Shown here: one piece after another, positions 26,337 through 35,208 of the stretch
Layout of the letters: each line of letters opens with the position of its first letter
How positions within the stretch are numbered: the first letter of the stretch is position 1
Assembly (NCBI GenBank): GCA_964428355.1
Contig: CAYRYU010000046.1
Span: 1-53,506 of the forward strand
DNA length: 53,506 nt
From: CAYRYU01 sp964428355
GTDB taxonomy: Bacteria > Muiribacteriota > Ozemobacteria > Ozemobacterales > Ozemobacteraceae
Direction: 5' to 3'
The notes under the pieces: generated by a model
What the model was told of the DNA's origin: nothing
Databases searched by the model: none
Seen by the model: only the letters and a program-made list of their open reading frames with translations
Made by a program: the position numbers and the translations under genes

Positions 26337-26365
26337 TTGACAAAACGCTTTCCTGGAGGCATATT
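26337..26365 (+). promoter_or_regulatory. Promoter of the TetR-family gene
   Basis: A consensus TTGACA -35, a 17-base spacer and CATATT -10. The predicted transcript start (about 26372) falls in the operator at 26371-26385. Confidence 0.65.
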
Positions 26366-26370
26366 AAAAG

Positions 26371-26385
26371 TGAATCAAAGGTTCA
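26371..26385. promoter_or_regulatory. Probable TetR-type operator over the start site
   Basis: TGAATC-AAA-GGTTCA is an inverted repeat (5 of 6 positions pair) with the TGAA...TTCA ends common in TetR-family operators. It covers the predicted start site of the TetR gene, which suits autorepression. Confidence 0.5.
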
Positions 26386-26393
26386 TTAATGAT

Positions 26394-27011
26394 ATGCAGA
26401 TCAAGAAGGACAGGGTCAAGGCTACTATCGATTCCGCGGCCCGGGAGCTGTTCGCCACCAGGGGGTTCCTGGAGACGGGGATATCGGATATCGCTCGCGG
26501 GGCCGGAATCTCGGTGGGCAACGTCTATCGCTACTACGGAAGCAAGGAAGAGCTCTTCTATTCGCTCGTTCCACCGGAAATGGTCAAGAAGACGAAGTCG
26601 CTTCTGAGGCTCAAAATCCGCGCGGCTTTCGGGATCCCGGTGGGGGAAGCGGGGAAGGCGCGGGAAGTCTCGCTCAGACAGGAGGAGTTCGTCAGGTTCC
26701 TGGCGGAGAATCGCCTTTCCATGTTGGCCGCGTTCCGCCATGGAAAGGGAACCTCATACGAGCCATGTCCGGGAGAGTTGAAGAGCCTGATCCTGAGGTC
26801 CGTCGGGTCATACCTCGGTTCGCTTCGGGGAAGGGGAAAACATGGTATGTCTTCCGGAATGCGCGGGATCCTGGGCCTCGTTTACGACCAACTGTTCTCG
26901 GGAACCCTTGCCATACTTGAACGATATCCCGATCCCGGTGATCTGTTCCGGATGATGGGACTCCTTATGGATTACCATTTCGGGGGCCTCGAAAGACTCT
27001 TCGCACGCTGA
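26394..27011 (+). CDS. TetR/AcrR-family transcriptional regulator
   Basis: A 205-aa repressor. The N-terminal helix-turn-helix is typical (ATIDSAARELFATRGF, then GISDIARGAGISVGNVYRYYGSKEELF, about 28-54). The C-terminal ligand domain is not assignable. I chose ATG 26394: a GTG at 26370 is in frame with GGAGG upstream, but would sit at or before the predicted transcript start and inside the operator. The frame runs open for over 300 codons upstream, which is a high-GC artefact over the protease gene. It probably represses itself and perhaps the flavodoxin-like gene downstream. Confidence 0.85.
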   Translation: MQIKKDRVKATIDSAARELFATRGFLETGISDIARGAGISVGNVYRYYGSKEELFYSLVPPEMVKKTKSLLRLKIRAAFGIPVGEAGKAREVSLRQEEFVRFLAENRLSMLAAFRHGKGTSYEPCPGELKSLILRSVGSYLGSLRGRGKHGMSSGMRGILGLVYDQLFSGTLAILERYPDPGDLFRMMGLLMDYHFGGLERLFAR

Positions 27012-27031
27012 TTTTTTTCGCCCGGAAAGCA

Positions 27032-27056
27032 AAAGCGAATTTGATGTTCGCTTTTA
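27032..27056 (+). terminator. Intrinsic terminator-like hairpin between TetR and flavodoxin-like genes
   Basis: AAAAGCGAA-TTTGATG-TTCGCTTTT is a perfect 9-bp stem with a seven-base loop and a T-run in its 3' arm. It ends only 20 bases before the next start codon, so it is either the tetR terminator or an attenuator in the leader of the downstream gene. Confidence 0.7.
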
Positions 27057-27076
27057 CAGACCTGAAGGAGGAGCGT

Positions 27077-27805
27077 ATGTTGGTAACGGCATTCAACGGG
27101 AGTCACAGGAAAATCGAGGGAAACACATGGATGATGGTCGATGCCTTCCTGAGCGGGGCGGCGGCCGCCGGGGCCGATGTGGGCCATGTCCGTCTCGCCG
27201 ATCGCAGGATAGGGTTCTGTCAGGCATGCAAGCGTTGCTGGTTCCAGGATCCGGGCCGCTGCCACCTCGACGACGACGGGAATGAACTCGTAGCGGCGTA
27301 TCTACGCTCCGATCTGGTCGTTTTCGCTTCCCCGTTGTACGTGGACAACGTCTCCGGCCTGATGAAGACTTTCCTCGACCGCCTGATCACGGTCGGAGAC
27401 CCGCACTGGGATCTCGACGAAGCCGGCGAATGCGTCCATCGTCCGCGTTTCCAGAAACCCACCCGGATGGTCGCGATCATGAACTGCGGGTATCCCGAGC
27501 AGTCGCATTTCGCTCCAATGAGACTGTTGTTCAGGAGAATGGCCCGGAACCTCCATCTCCAGTTTGCGGGGGAGATATTGAGAGGAGGCGGGGGGCTCCT
27601 GACGAACTGCGAACCTGCCCTGAAACCCCAAATGGACGACTATCTCGGACTTGTCCGAAAAGCGGGCCGGGAAGCGGTCTCACTTGGGGAAATCCAGGCG
27701 GACACGACCGACCGGCTGGAACGACCACTGCTTCCCGGCCCCGACTTCTCCGAACGCTTTCGTGAAAAGGTCAACGAGATCTGCGATTCGATGGGAAAAG
27801 GGTGA
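27077..27805 (+). CDS. Flavodoxin-fold NADPH-dependent FMN reductase-like protein
   Basis: A 242-aa protein of the iron-sulfur-flavoprotein/NADPH-dependent FMN reductase group. FMN phosphate loop: FNGSHRKIEGNT (about 5-16). A GFCQACKRCW motif (about 46-55) gives a CxxCxxC-like cluster as in ISF-type proteins, and ASPLYVDNVSGLMKTFLDR is the second FMN-contact region. The ATG at 27077 has AAGGAGGAG upstream. I see no promoter between the preceding terminator-like hairpin and the SD, so expression may depend on read-through from the tetR promoter. The likely role is redox, possibly a response to the compound sensed by the TetR protein. Confidence 0.8.
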   Translation: MLVTAFNGSHRKIEGNTWMMVDAFLSGAAAAGADVGHVRLADRRIGFCQACKRCWFQDPGRCHLDDDGNELVAAYLRSDLVVFASPLYVDNVSGLMKTFLDRLITVGDPHWDLDEAGECVHRPRFQKPTRMVAIMNCGYPEQSHFAPMRLLFRRMARNLHLQFAGEILRGGGGLLTNCEPALKPQMDDYLGLVRKAGREAVSLGEIQADTTDRLERPLLPGPDFSERFREKVNEICDSMGKG

Positions 27806-27853
27806 ATCGCTTATCGCCCTTCGACAGGCAAAATCACCCTTTTCAACCCAGGC

Positions 27854-29071
27854 CTACCTGGAGATTCCGCGGGCTTTCAACCAGGCTGCGTCATCCTGGT
27901 GTTCCTGGATGATGTGGAGTGCGAGGGGCGCATGTTTCTTGTCGACTTCCATGGGCGCGAGGCGGACCTGCTCGATCCTGACCGTTCCCGAGTAGGCGAT
28001 CGACCCGCCCCCGGCGTTACCCGACACTACAAGGATCTTGTCCCCACGAAGCTGAACCGCGGTCATGACGTGTTTTCCGTTGGTGATGTAATCCCCGATC
28101 TCGATGTTGAACTTCGGGTTCCCCTTGCCATACTGGGGGATGTACTTCGTCTGGTTGGCCCAGGAGTAGTTTCCGGGAACCTTGAAACCGGCGGCCGTGA
28201 TCGGGTCGACGAAGCATTTGTTCGATGCAAAGGCGCACCATTCGCCTTTGCCGATCTCGCCGCCCATCATCCCTGACCGCGGCAGGCTCTGGCCGGTTTT
28301 GATCGCGAACGCGGCGATGGCCTTGTCGTTGTTTTCCGCGCATCCGAGGTATTTGAAAAACTCGACGAGGGCATGGTGCGTGGGCTGGGGAAGATTCGCC
28401 TTTGCCCACCGGGTCGCGTAGTCGCGCAGCAACCCGCGACCCTCTTCCTGGACCTCGTCCCAATCGTTGCTTCCGCAGAGGAGATCCTGGAGCTCGCAGA
28501 ACCAATCGGGGAACCCCGGGATATCGCGTTCGGCGGGGGAATCGCCTTTTCCGACCCCGGGCTTGATTCCGCGCGATCTGAGGATCTCGATCACCTTTTC
28601 AGCCCTGGTCTTGTACTCATCCTCCGAGGCTTCATCCCCAAGGCCGGTTCCGATCGTGGTGCCGCCCACCCCGGTATCCACCGAGGTCCCGGTGGAGGTG
28701 GTGCTGACATCGGTTCCGGTCGAGGTCCCTGTCCCGGATCCCGTGGATGTCGAACTCGGGGGTATTGAAGTGGTGGGGGGAAGCCCCGGGATCTCGAAGT
28801 TGACCGGCGGCCTGCCGAACATTTCCTCCCAGAACTTCTTGAGCCGGCGAAGGAGGTCTTTGAGGACCTCGTCGTCGGATGCGGCCTTTGGGCCGGTTCC
28901 CGTGGTCACGCCTGGAGAATCCTCGTCGGCTTGGGGAGTTGGGGGTTTCTCGGTCACGGACTGGTCAGTGTCCGTGGAATCCAACATCGAGTCGAGGTCT
29001 TGAGCCCATCCAGCTCCGGCAGCAAAGACCAGCATGATCGACAAAAGGACGGAAATCGTTCCGGGTTTCAT
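27854..29071 (-). CDS. Secreted CHAP/NlpC-P60-fold (TIGR02594-like) cysteine hydrolase
   Basis: A 405-aa protein: signal peptide (1-23, ending GWAQ), a helical segment (67-85), a Thr/Ser/Gly-rich linker (about 105-145) and a C-terminal domain. That domain shows the CHAP/NlpC pattern: GEWCAFASNKC with candidate nucleophile C279, GDYITNGKHVMTAV with H334, and VVSGNAGGGS with N352. Such enzymes cleave peptidoglycan peptides; the family is common in cell-wall hydrolases. GAGGAGG lies six bases before the ATG. It is 11 bases downstream of the phosphatase pair on the same strand and probably in their operon, linking that signalling pair to envelope remodelling. Confidence 0.65.
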   Translation of the reverse strand: MKPGTISVLLSIMLVFAAGAGWAQDLDSMLDSTDTDQSVTEKPPTPQADEDSPGVTTGTGPKAASDDEVLKDLLRRLKKFWEEMFGRPPVNFEIPGLPPTTSIPPSSTSTGSGTGTSTGTDVSTTSTGTSVDTGVGGTTIGTGLGDEASEDEYKTRAEKVIEILRSRGIKPGVGKGDSPAERDIPGFPDWFCELQDLLCGSNDWDEVQEEGRGLLRDYATRWAKANLPQPTHHALVEFFKYLGCAENNDKAIAAFAIKTGQSLPRSGMMGGEIGKGEWCAFASNKCFVDPITAAGFKVPGNYSWANQTKYIPQYGKGNPKFNIEIGDYITNGKHVMTAVQLRGDKILVVSGNAGGGSIAYSGTVRIEQVRLAPMEVDKKHAPLALHIIQEHQDDAAWLKARGISR

Positions 29072-29082
29072 CTGATACCTCC

Positions 29083-32001
29083 TCAGTTCGAGCCGACCTG
29101 TACCGGTCCGGGTTGCGCGACCGGAACAGGTTTCGGCGGTTGTTCCGCAGTTTCGGGGTTTTCCGACCGCCGAAGAAGGATGAGAGTGATGTCGTCCTCC
29201 CTCGGCAAATGACCGGAAAATGAATCCAGCTCATCGACGAGCTCCCGTCGGATGTCCGGAAGGGGTTTCGTTCTGCGCCTGGAGAGGAATTCCCCGAATC
29301 GGGGGAACCCGTATGGCTCACCCGAGGGGGCTCTCGTTTCGAGGATTCCGTCGGAATAGATCGCCAGCATGTTTCCGGGCTCGAGGGGGAAATCCCGATG
29401 CTCGAAGGGTGCCCGTTCGGAAAAACCGAGGGGGGCGCGGTTGATCTCGGGCCGGGAAACTTTGCCTTCCCGATCGACAAGGGCAGGAAGGGGATGGCCC
29501 GCGTTGGAAAAGGAGACAACTCCGATGGCCGGCTCCAGGCGCAGCGCTCCCAGGGTCATCAACTTCTTCCTGTGAAGAAGGCGACAGAGGAGCCGGTTCA
29601 TCCCCGCCATGAGATCCGTTATGGGAACCATTTCCCGAGTATACTTGAACACCGCCGCTTTTGCCATAGCCATCACGAGGGCGGAGCTCACACCGTGACC
29701 GGTCACGTCGCCGACGATGAGGAGAAGCGACTTGTCCGGGAGCGGAACGATATCGGCATAATCGCCCCCCAGGTCTGTTGCCACGAGAATGCCGCAGTCG
29801 ATTTCATATCCCAGGGGAACCGTAAACTCGCCAGGCCCGAGAAGTGCCTGGATCTTGCTTGCGAACATGAGTTCCTGGACGTCCTCGAGGGTGCGGTTGA
29901 AAGTCATCGCCAGGTCACCCAGTTCGTCCGCGGTCGTGAACGGGATTCGGACGGAGGTGTCGCGTTTCTTGAGCGCGAGCACTCCCTGGGAAAGAACCCG
30001 GACCGGTCTTAGGAACGTCTCAGCTAGTACCCAACCCAGGAGCAGGACGAAGACGACCATGAGTGCCATCCCTCCCAGGAGAATGCGCTGAATTCCCGCA
30101 ACCGGCCGGGTGATTCGGGAGAAAGGATAGATTCCCACAAGGAGATATCGCTTCAGCAGTTTCCCCGAGATTGCCATGGCAAGGAATTTTTCTCCGTCAA
30201 GGGAAACGACGGCATGTGAGAACTCCCTCGCGCGCCGGGTTCTCGAAAGTAGTTCCTTCAGGGGTGGGGGAAGCTCCATCTTTCGCGGCCAGGTCTCCCA
30301 GAACTTTTCGTGGACCGCCCAGGCTTTCATGGCTCCGTCGCCGACGGGCAGGATCGCCGGAAGGGCGGCTTTGAGATACTTTTCCGCGAGGTCATGGACC
30401 CTTTGATTACCCTGTACGAGGGCGGCGGGGTGGTTCGGATCCCGGAATACATCCCAGTACCAGAAAAGGTCGAATCTGCCGAACCGGATCTCGTGGATGG
30501 TATCGGGCTTTGCCATAATGGTTCCCCAGCCGAGAATGGGGCTCTCGATGATGCTCTGGGCCATGACTTCGGCCGCCTTCGGGGGAGCGGCGGGGCCGGA
30601 TTTCATGCGTTCCTGGAGATACGACTCCATGATCAGTTTCGTCAGGACTATTCCGAGTATTCCAATCTGCTTCGTAGTCTCCTCACGTTCTATCGTGAAA
30701 AGGATCCTGGCATCGGTGTCCCGGGCTTCGAGCCAGTTGAGCAGCCGGTTTTTCTCCGCGGCTTCCATCTCGTTCAACATTTCCGCGGGGTTCTCCCGCA
30801 TGCGTGGATCGTCCCGGATCCCCCTGAAGAATGCGAGCGATCTGCGTTTTGCCTCATGGAATGCAGAATCGAAACGGCCCAGGGCGTCCTGGCCCGCCAG
30901 AAGGGCCGTCCGCTTCTCTACCTCGGTCCGGTCGTGGAGATGCCGGAGCCCGAGAACGACCAGGCCGAGCGATGAAACTCCAGCAATATAGGCAAGCAGG
31001 CCCAGAAGTTTTAGCCGGATAGGGACGAAGCGGGTTTCCCCCTCCGAAAACGAAAGGCTGAAAAAGAACGCTGTCGCGATTCCGAGAAGTGAAACCAGCA
31101 CTCCGATACCGGCGATTTTTTTCAGGGGGTCCAGAGGTTCCCAAGCTGCCGCACCGCTCAGGGACAAGCTCTCGACACGCCGGCTGGCGGTTACGTCGGA
31201 AAGCCGCGAACGGTTTTCCTCCAAGTTGCGACCCTCTCGGGAACGGAAGATGGGTTTTCCCGATACGTCGGTCACCTCGAGAATCGCGTCTTCGAACGAG
31301 CCTCGTCTTATCAGGTGCTGGAGGATGACCTCCGCAGGGGGGGCATCCCAGAGGATGGCCAGAAAACCGCTCTTGGGGCCGCTATTGCCCTTTCGCCAGT
31401 AGATCAGGCCGTTTCCCGTCGAGCCCTCGATCCACATCGTCCGGCCCTCGAACTTTCGGAGTCTGTTGAAGTCGAGGTCCATACCGAAGAGGTTCATCAG
31501 CTTGGGCCAGCGGGGGCCATCCTCCTTGTTCAGAATCTCCCGGAGGAAATGCCAGGCTGTCTGGACGAGGACGGTTTCCCGGGTCGGAATTCCGGCGACC
31601 GGAACGAGACTCCCGTTTGAATCGAAAAAATACGCCTCGAAACTGGTTCCCCCCGAGGCGATGGCCCGCCATTCTTTCGCGAGATTCTCCGGGGAAATCG
31701 CTCCTGATGCGTTGATCCGCTCCGCGAAAGTGTCGAAAATATTCTGGAAGAAGGATTCCGGTTCCATCAGGGATGCGAAACCGTCAAGACGTGCTTCCAG
31801 AGCCTCTCTCGCAGCTGTCCGCCGGACCTCGTCGGCGAAATCAAGGAGATTTCCGAGAAGGAATGCCACCAGCATGAGGGGAATTCCGATCAACAGGAAC
31901 GTGGAGAAATGATGAAGGGACCCTGTCCGAAACGTTCCCGTGGAGAGCGCTGTTGCCCGGGTCGCCTCGGGTTTTGGAGCTGGGTTGGATGCGCGGGTCA
32001 T
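29083..32001 (-). CDS. Membrane SpoIIE/PP2C-type phosphatase with HAMP domain
   Basis: A 972-aa protein with the same plan as the pair at 11-17 kb: TM1 near residues 30-55, extracytoplasmic region, TM near 300, the motif FVPIRLKLLGLLAYIAGVSSLGLVV, second extracytoplasmic region, TM (LLGGMALMVVFVLLLGWVL), HAMP, and PP2C. Catalytic landmarks are present: GGDYAD, GDVTGHG, YSDG and EDDIT. The C-terminal tail is Pro/Gln/Val-rich. The ATG at 32001 overlaps the upstream phosphatase stop (ATGA). Target presumably a STAS protein such as 35312-35662. Confidence 0.88.
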   Translation of the reverse strand: MTRASNPAPKPEATRATALSTGTFRTGSLHHFSTFLLIGIPLMLVAFLLGNLLDFADEVRRTAAREALEARLDGFASLMEPESFFQNIFDTFAERINASGAISPENLAKEWRAIASGGTSFEAYFFDSNGSLVPVAGIPTRETVLVQTAWHFLREILNKEDGPRWPKLMNLFGMDLDFNRLRKFEGRTMWIEGSTGNGLIYWRKGNSGPKSGFLAILWDAPPAEVILQHLIRRGSFEDAILEVTDVSGKPIFRSREGRNLEENRSRLSDVTASRRVESLSLSGAAAWEPLDPLKKIAGIGVLVSLLGIATAFFFSLSFSEGETRFVPIRLKLLGLLAYIAGVSSLGLVVLGLRHLHDRTEVEKRTALLAGQDALGRFDSAFHEAKRRSLAFFRGIRDDPRMRENPAEMLNEMEAAEKNRLLNWLEARDTDARILFTIEREETTKQIGILGIVLTKLIMESYLQERMKSGPAAPPKAAEVMAQSIIESPILGWGTIMAKPDTIHEIRFGRFDLFWYWDVFRDPNHPAALVQGNQRVHDLAEKYLKAALPAILPVGDGAMKAWAVHEKFWETWPRKMELPPPLKELLSRTRRAREFSHAVVSLDGEKFLAMAISGKLLKRYLLVGIYPFSRITRPVAGIQRILLGGMALMVVFVLLLGWVLAETFLRPVRVLSQGVLALKKRDTSVRIPFTTADELGDLAMTFNRTLEDVQELMFASKIQALLGPGEFTVPLGYEIDCGILVATDLGGDYADIVPLPDKSLLLIVGDVTGHGVSSALVMAMAKAAVFKYTREMVPITDLMAGMNRLLCRLLHRKKLMTLGALRLEPAIGVVSFSNAGHPLPALVDREGKVSRPEINRAPLGFSERAPFEHRDFPLEPGNMLAIYSDGILETRAPSGEPYGFPRFGEFLSRRRTKPLPDIRRELVDELDSFSGHLPREDDITLILLRRSENPETAEQPPKPVPVAQPGPVQVGSN

Positions 32002-34901
32002 GGCTTTCCCCCATCGAGGGCGGCTTCTGTCCGCTTTACGAGAAGGAGTGTGCAATCGTCGTCGAGAGCGGGATTCCGGTGAAAATCGCGGAAAGACGCG
32101 AGGGTCCGGGTAAGTATCTCGCGGATGTCGCTGGTTCCATGGCTCCCCAACTGCTCCCGGAACCGCTCGTAGGTGAATTGTTCACCGAGGTCGTTGGTGG
32201 TTTCGTAGAACCCGTCGGTATAGAGAACGAGGCAGTCACCCGGCGAAAGGGTCCCGCGGAGGTTGATCTTGAATTCCCTCCTTTCGGATGTTCCCAGCGG
32301 AAGCTGGTTCTGGGGAATCTCCACCAGGTTTCCCCCGCGGAGAAGGATGAACGGGTAGGGGTGTCCTGCGTTGATTCCTTCGAAACCTCCGGTTCCGGTG
32401 TCGATGATGATGGCGCAGAAAGTCATCATGATCTTCCTCTTCATGATCCGGGAAACCATCAGGTTCAGGAACCTGATCTGGTCGGGCAGGGTCGTGGGGT
32501 TCTCCGAAAACTGGAACATCATCGCCTTGATCATGGACATCAGGAGTCCCGCCCCCACGCCGTGCCCGGTGACGTCGCCGATCACCAGAAGAAGACGTTT
32601 GTCGGGGAGAACGAGGATGTCGGCATAATCTCCGCCCAGGCGGGTTGCGGTCTGGTTCGATAGAACACCGTCCCATCCGGGGATCTCCGGAAAACCCGCA
32701 GGGAGCAGGGCTTCCTGGATGACCTTGGCGAGTTCCATCTCGGTGAAGCCTTCGATCAGGCTGTTGAATGAGGAAGCCAGCTCACCCAGTTCGTCGGCCC
32801 GGTACCAGCTGATCCGGAACGCGGAGTTTCTTTTCCGGAGTGCCTCGAGCCCCTTGGACAGTTCGCGCAGGGGGAGAAGGAAATGGGTTCCAAGAAGTCC
32901 TGCCGCGGCTGCTCCGAAAATCAGCGCTGCGAGGATACCCAGGATTATTCCACGGCGGATCCCCCCCAGCTCGGTGTCAATTTTCCCCTCGGGGTACAAG
33001 GCCAGAAGGTCGAATCCCATGAGGGCTTTCCCGGGGGCGGCGATGGCCAGGAAAGGCTTTCCGTTCCAAAAGACCCTTTCGAAGGTCATTTCCTGGGCGG
33101 ACTTCATACGGTCGAGAAGCATGTGGAGACGCCGTGCAAGGACCCCCCTTATCTTTTCCGAACCCGGGGCTTCGATGAACCGGCCGGTTTCTCCGTCGCG
33201 GACCAGGATTTTCCACCCCGGCCCGCGGCTTTCGGTGAATGGGGCAAGACGTCGCCTGAAGAAATCCTTCATGCTTTGCGACACGACCTGGAGGGCGGAG
33301 AAGCATGCGGCGGGATGGGATTTTGCGGGGAACACGTCCCAGAAATAGTAGAGCTGGGTGTTGACCAGGCGCGTGACGATTGTGCAATCGCGCCTCTGGA
33401 GCAGATAGTTGAATCCAAGGGAGGGGGAGAGCATGAGCGAGCTGGTCACCTCATCCGGAGGATCGGTCATCCTGGCTTTGGCGGCGGCCATACGGTCTTT
33501 CAATTCGAGAAGGATTCCAACCTTTCCGAGGGTTTCGAAAAAGCTCCCCAGCTCCCCCATCAGTTCGGAGGTTCCGGTGCGGACTATCGTCTCTCCGCGG
33601 AGATTCCAGACCGAAACCTGGGCGAGGCGGTTTTCCCGTTGCAGACGTGTCAGCTCGTCCAAAAGGAGCTTCGGGTCGGAAGCCATCCGAGGGTCGTCCC
33701 GGAGGTTTCGGCAGAGGGTCCGGAACTTCTCGGTCTCGCCCGAGAACTCGAAGTCGAGGCTTCCAAGGACCTCCCGGGCCTCCTCGATCACGGCCGATTC
33801 GAGAACCTGCCGCCGGTCGGAAAAGATCCGGAAGCCGAGAAATGCCGCGCCGGAGAGGGGAAGAACGAGTGCAAGCCAGAACAGGATCACCAGTTTCCAC
33901 CGGATCGAAATGTAGATCAGGAGGCTGCCAGCGAGAAACCGGTACCACAAATGGAGGAGGAGGACAACCAGGACGACGCTTAGGGCCAGGATGGAACTCC
34001 TGAGGGGTCCGAGGTTGATAGAGGGGTCCGGAATGCCCAGGGCAAGACGGCCCTCTTCCAGCTCCACTTTCGTCCAGGCAGTGCCCCCGCTAATCAAGAC
34101 CGGGTTTTGGAACCCGGAAAGTGTCGTGAGGATCTCATTTCTCCGGTTTTCCTCCAACGGTAGCCCCAGTCCGGCAGCTTGCTCTCCTTCCTCTTTCCAG
34201 ATCATGAGATACCGCCCGCTCCAGAAACGCCTGGCCAGGGAGAAAAGCCATTGACGAGGCGTCCCGGGGTTCCAGGAGATGACCAGCAATCCGCCCTTTT
34301 CCGTGGCACCGCTCCGGGACCAGAAGATCGCCCCCTCTTTCCCTTTGACCCTGATGGGGAAAATCGTGTCGGCCTGCTGTCGCAATTTGCTGAGCGGGAA
34401 ATCCCCGCCCAGGAACGCCACGAGCTTCTTTTTCTGGGACTTTTGCTCCCGCAAGGATTCATCAGGGGTGGCGGTGAGTATCCGCCAGAGCTTTCCGACG
34501 ATGAACCGATTGGGGAGATCCAGCCTTGCGGGGTCGGCCGGATCGCCCGAGGAGGTGAACCAGAAGGGGATGAAAGATTTTCCCCAGGCCCTTCGAGCCC
34601 CGCGGAAAAGGGTCCCGATTCTTCGGAGGTCGCCCTGGGCCTGTCGAGTCGCGCGGGAAAGGATCGTGAACCTGCGACCGGTGGCTTCCAAGGGGTCGAT
34701 CGAACGCAGGATGGCACCTGACGTGCGCTCTGTGCGCTCGATGAGGGCCTGGTGCCTGCGGTTTTCCTCGAGCGAGACGGAGTAACCCAGAAGCCCTGAT
34801 CCGATGCCCGCGGGGAGAATTACGAAAAGGAAGCCATAGACGGCCCACCGGTAGATCAATGATGAGTCTTGCCGGGCTACGGATGAGGTGTTACCTGACA
34901 T
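31998..34901 (-). CDS. Membrane SpoIIE/PP2C-type phosphatase with HAMP domain
   Basis: A 967-aa protein, first of the second tandem pair. TM1 (WAVYGFLFVILPAGIGSGLLGYSV, about 20-43), extracytoplasmic region with an ArgThr-rich start, TM near 295, the motif YISIRWKLVILFWLALVLPLSG, second extracytoplasmic region, TM (IILGILAALIFGAAAAGLLGTHF), HAMP, and PP2C. GGDYAD, GDVTGHG and YTDG are intact; the last acidic motif reads LDDDCT. The ATG at 34901 has AGGAAG ten bases upstream. The frame continues through repeats and the gap to 35237, which I reject as coding. Its promoter must lie in the repeat/gap region. Confidence 0.87.
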   Translation of the reverse strand: MSGNTSSVARQDSSLIYRWAVYGFLFVILPAGIGSGLLGYSVSLEENRRHQALIERTERTSGAILRSIDPLEATGRRFTILSRATRQAQGDLRRIGTLFRGARRAWGKSFIPFWFTSSGDPADPARLDLPNRFIVGKLWRILTATPDESLREQKSQKKKLVAFLGGDFPLSKLRQQADTIFPIRVKGKEGAIFWSRSGATEKGGLLVISWNPGTPRQWLFSLARRFWSGRYLMIWKEEGEQAAGLGLPLEENRRNEILTTLSGFQNPVLISGGTAWTKVELEEGRLALGIPDPSINLGPLRSSILALSVVLVVLLLHLWYRFLAGSLLIYISIRWKLVILFWLALVLPLSGAAFLGFRIFSDRRQVLESAVIEEAREVLGSLDFEFSGETEKFRTLCRNLRDDPRMASDPKLLLDELTRLQRENRLAQVSVWNLRGETIVRTGTSELMGELGSFFETLGKVGILLELKDRMAAAKARMTDPPDEVTSSLMLSPSLGFNYLLQRRDCTIVTRLVNTQLYYFWDVFPAKSHPAACFSALQVVSQSMKDFFRRRLAPFTESRGPGWKILVRDGETGRFIEAPGSEKIRGVLARRLHMLLDRMKSAQEMTFERVFWNGKPFLAIAAPGKALMGFDLLALYPEGKIDTELGGIRRGIILGILAALIFGAAAAGLLGTHFLLPLRELSKGLEALRKRNSAFRISWYRADELGELASSFNSLIEGFTEMELAKVIQEALLPAGFPEIPGWDGVLSNQTATRLGGDYADILVLPDKRLLLVIGDVTGHGVGAGLLMSMIKAMMFQFSENPTTLPDQIRFLNLMVSRIMKRKIMMTFCAIIIDTGTGGFEGINAGHPYPFILLRGGNLVEIPQNQLPLGTSERREFKINLRGTLSPGDCLVLYTDGFYETTNDLGEQFTYERFREQLGSHGTSDIREILTRTLASFRDFHRNPALDDDCTLLLVKRTEAALDGGKP

Positions 34902-34924
34902 GAGACTGTCGCTTCCTGAAATCG

Positions 34925-35074
34925 GCCTCCGATGAGGAGCCGCTTGATTNNNNNNNNNNNNNNNNNNNNNNNNNNNNNNNNNNNNNNNNNNNNNNNNNNN
35001 NNNNNNNNNNNNNNNNNNNNNNNNNNNNNNNNNNNNNNNNNNNNNNNNNGCCTCCGATGAGGAGCCGCTTGATT
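34925..35074. repeat. Identical 25-base sequence on both sides of the gap
   Basis: The 25 bases at 34925-34949 (GCCTCCGATGAGGAGC...) are repeated exactly at 35050-35074, directly abutting the N run on each side. They may be copies of a repeat unit, or the two contigs may simply overlap by 25 bases so that the gap is artificial. Confidence 0.85.
34950..35049. other. Assembly gap (100 N)
   Basis: Exactly 100 N, a placeholder of unknown true length, lying inside a repeat region. Between the phosphatase start (34901) and the STAS gene (35312) the only visible content is the flanking repeat, the 57-bp tandem repeat and a candidate promoter. Confidence 0.98.
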
Positions 35075-35076
35075 GG

Positions 35077-35208
35077 CCCTCGTGGCGGCAGGCCCGGTGT
35101 AGGCACGCCTTCCTGGCGAAACCGTGCACGCCGCCCTCGTGGCGGCAGGCCCGGTCGAACCTCGCCTTCCTGGCGAAACCGTGCACGCCGCCCTCGTGGC
35201 GGCAGGCC
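35077..35208. repeat. 57-bp tandem repeat with internal GC hairpin (2.3 copies)
   Basis: Units begin at 35077, 35134 and 35191 with CCCTCGTGGCGGCAGGCC. The units share the block CGCCTTCCTGGCGAAACCG and differ in a few bases between. Across the unit junction GCCGCC-CTCGT-GGCGGC makes a perfect hairpin (35130-35146). Unit length is a multiple of three, so 19-residue repeat ORFs appear on both strands, but none has a start signal or homology I recognise. Confidence 0.85.

Noticed and set aside
25446..26393. Over 300-codon N-terminal extension of the TetR frame
   Set aside because: Overlaps the protease-like gene on the same strand in another frame; Arg/Gly/Pro-rich shadow; TetR promoter and HTH start define the real gene.
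35077..35208. CRISPR array
   Set aside because: Units are contiguous tandem copies without variable spacers of even length; no cas genes.
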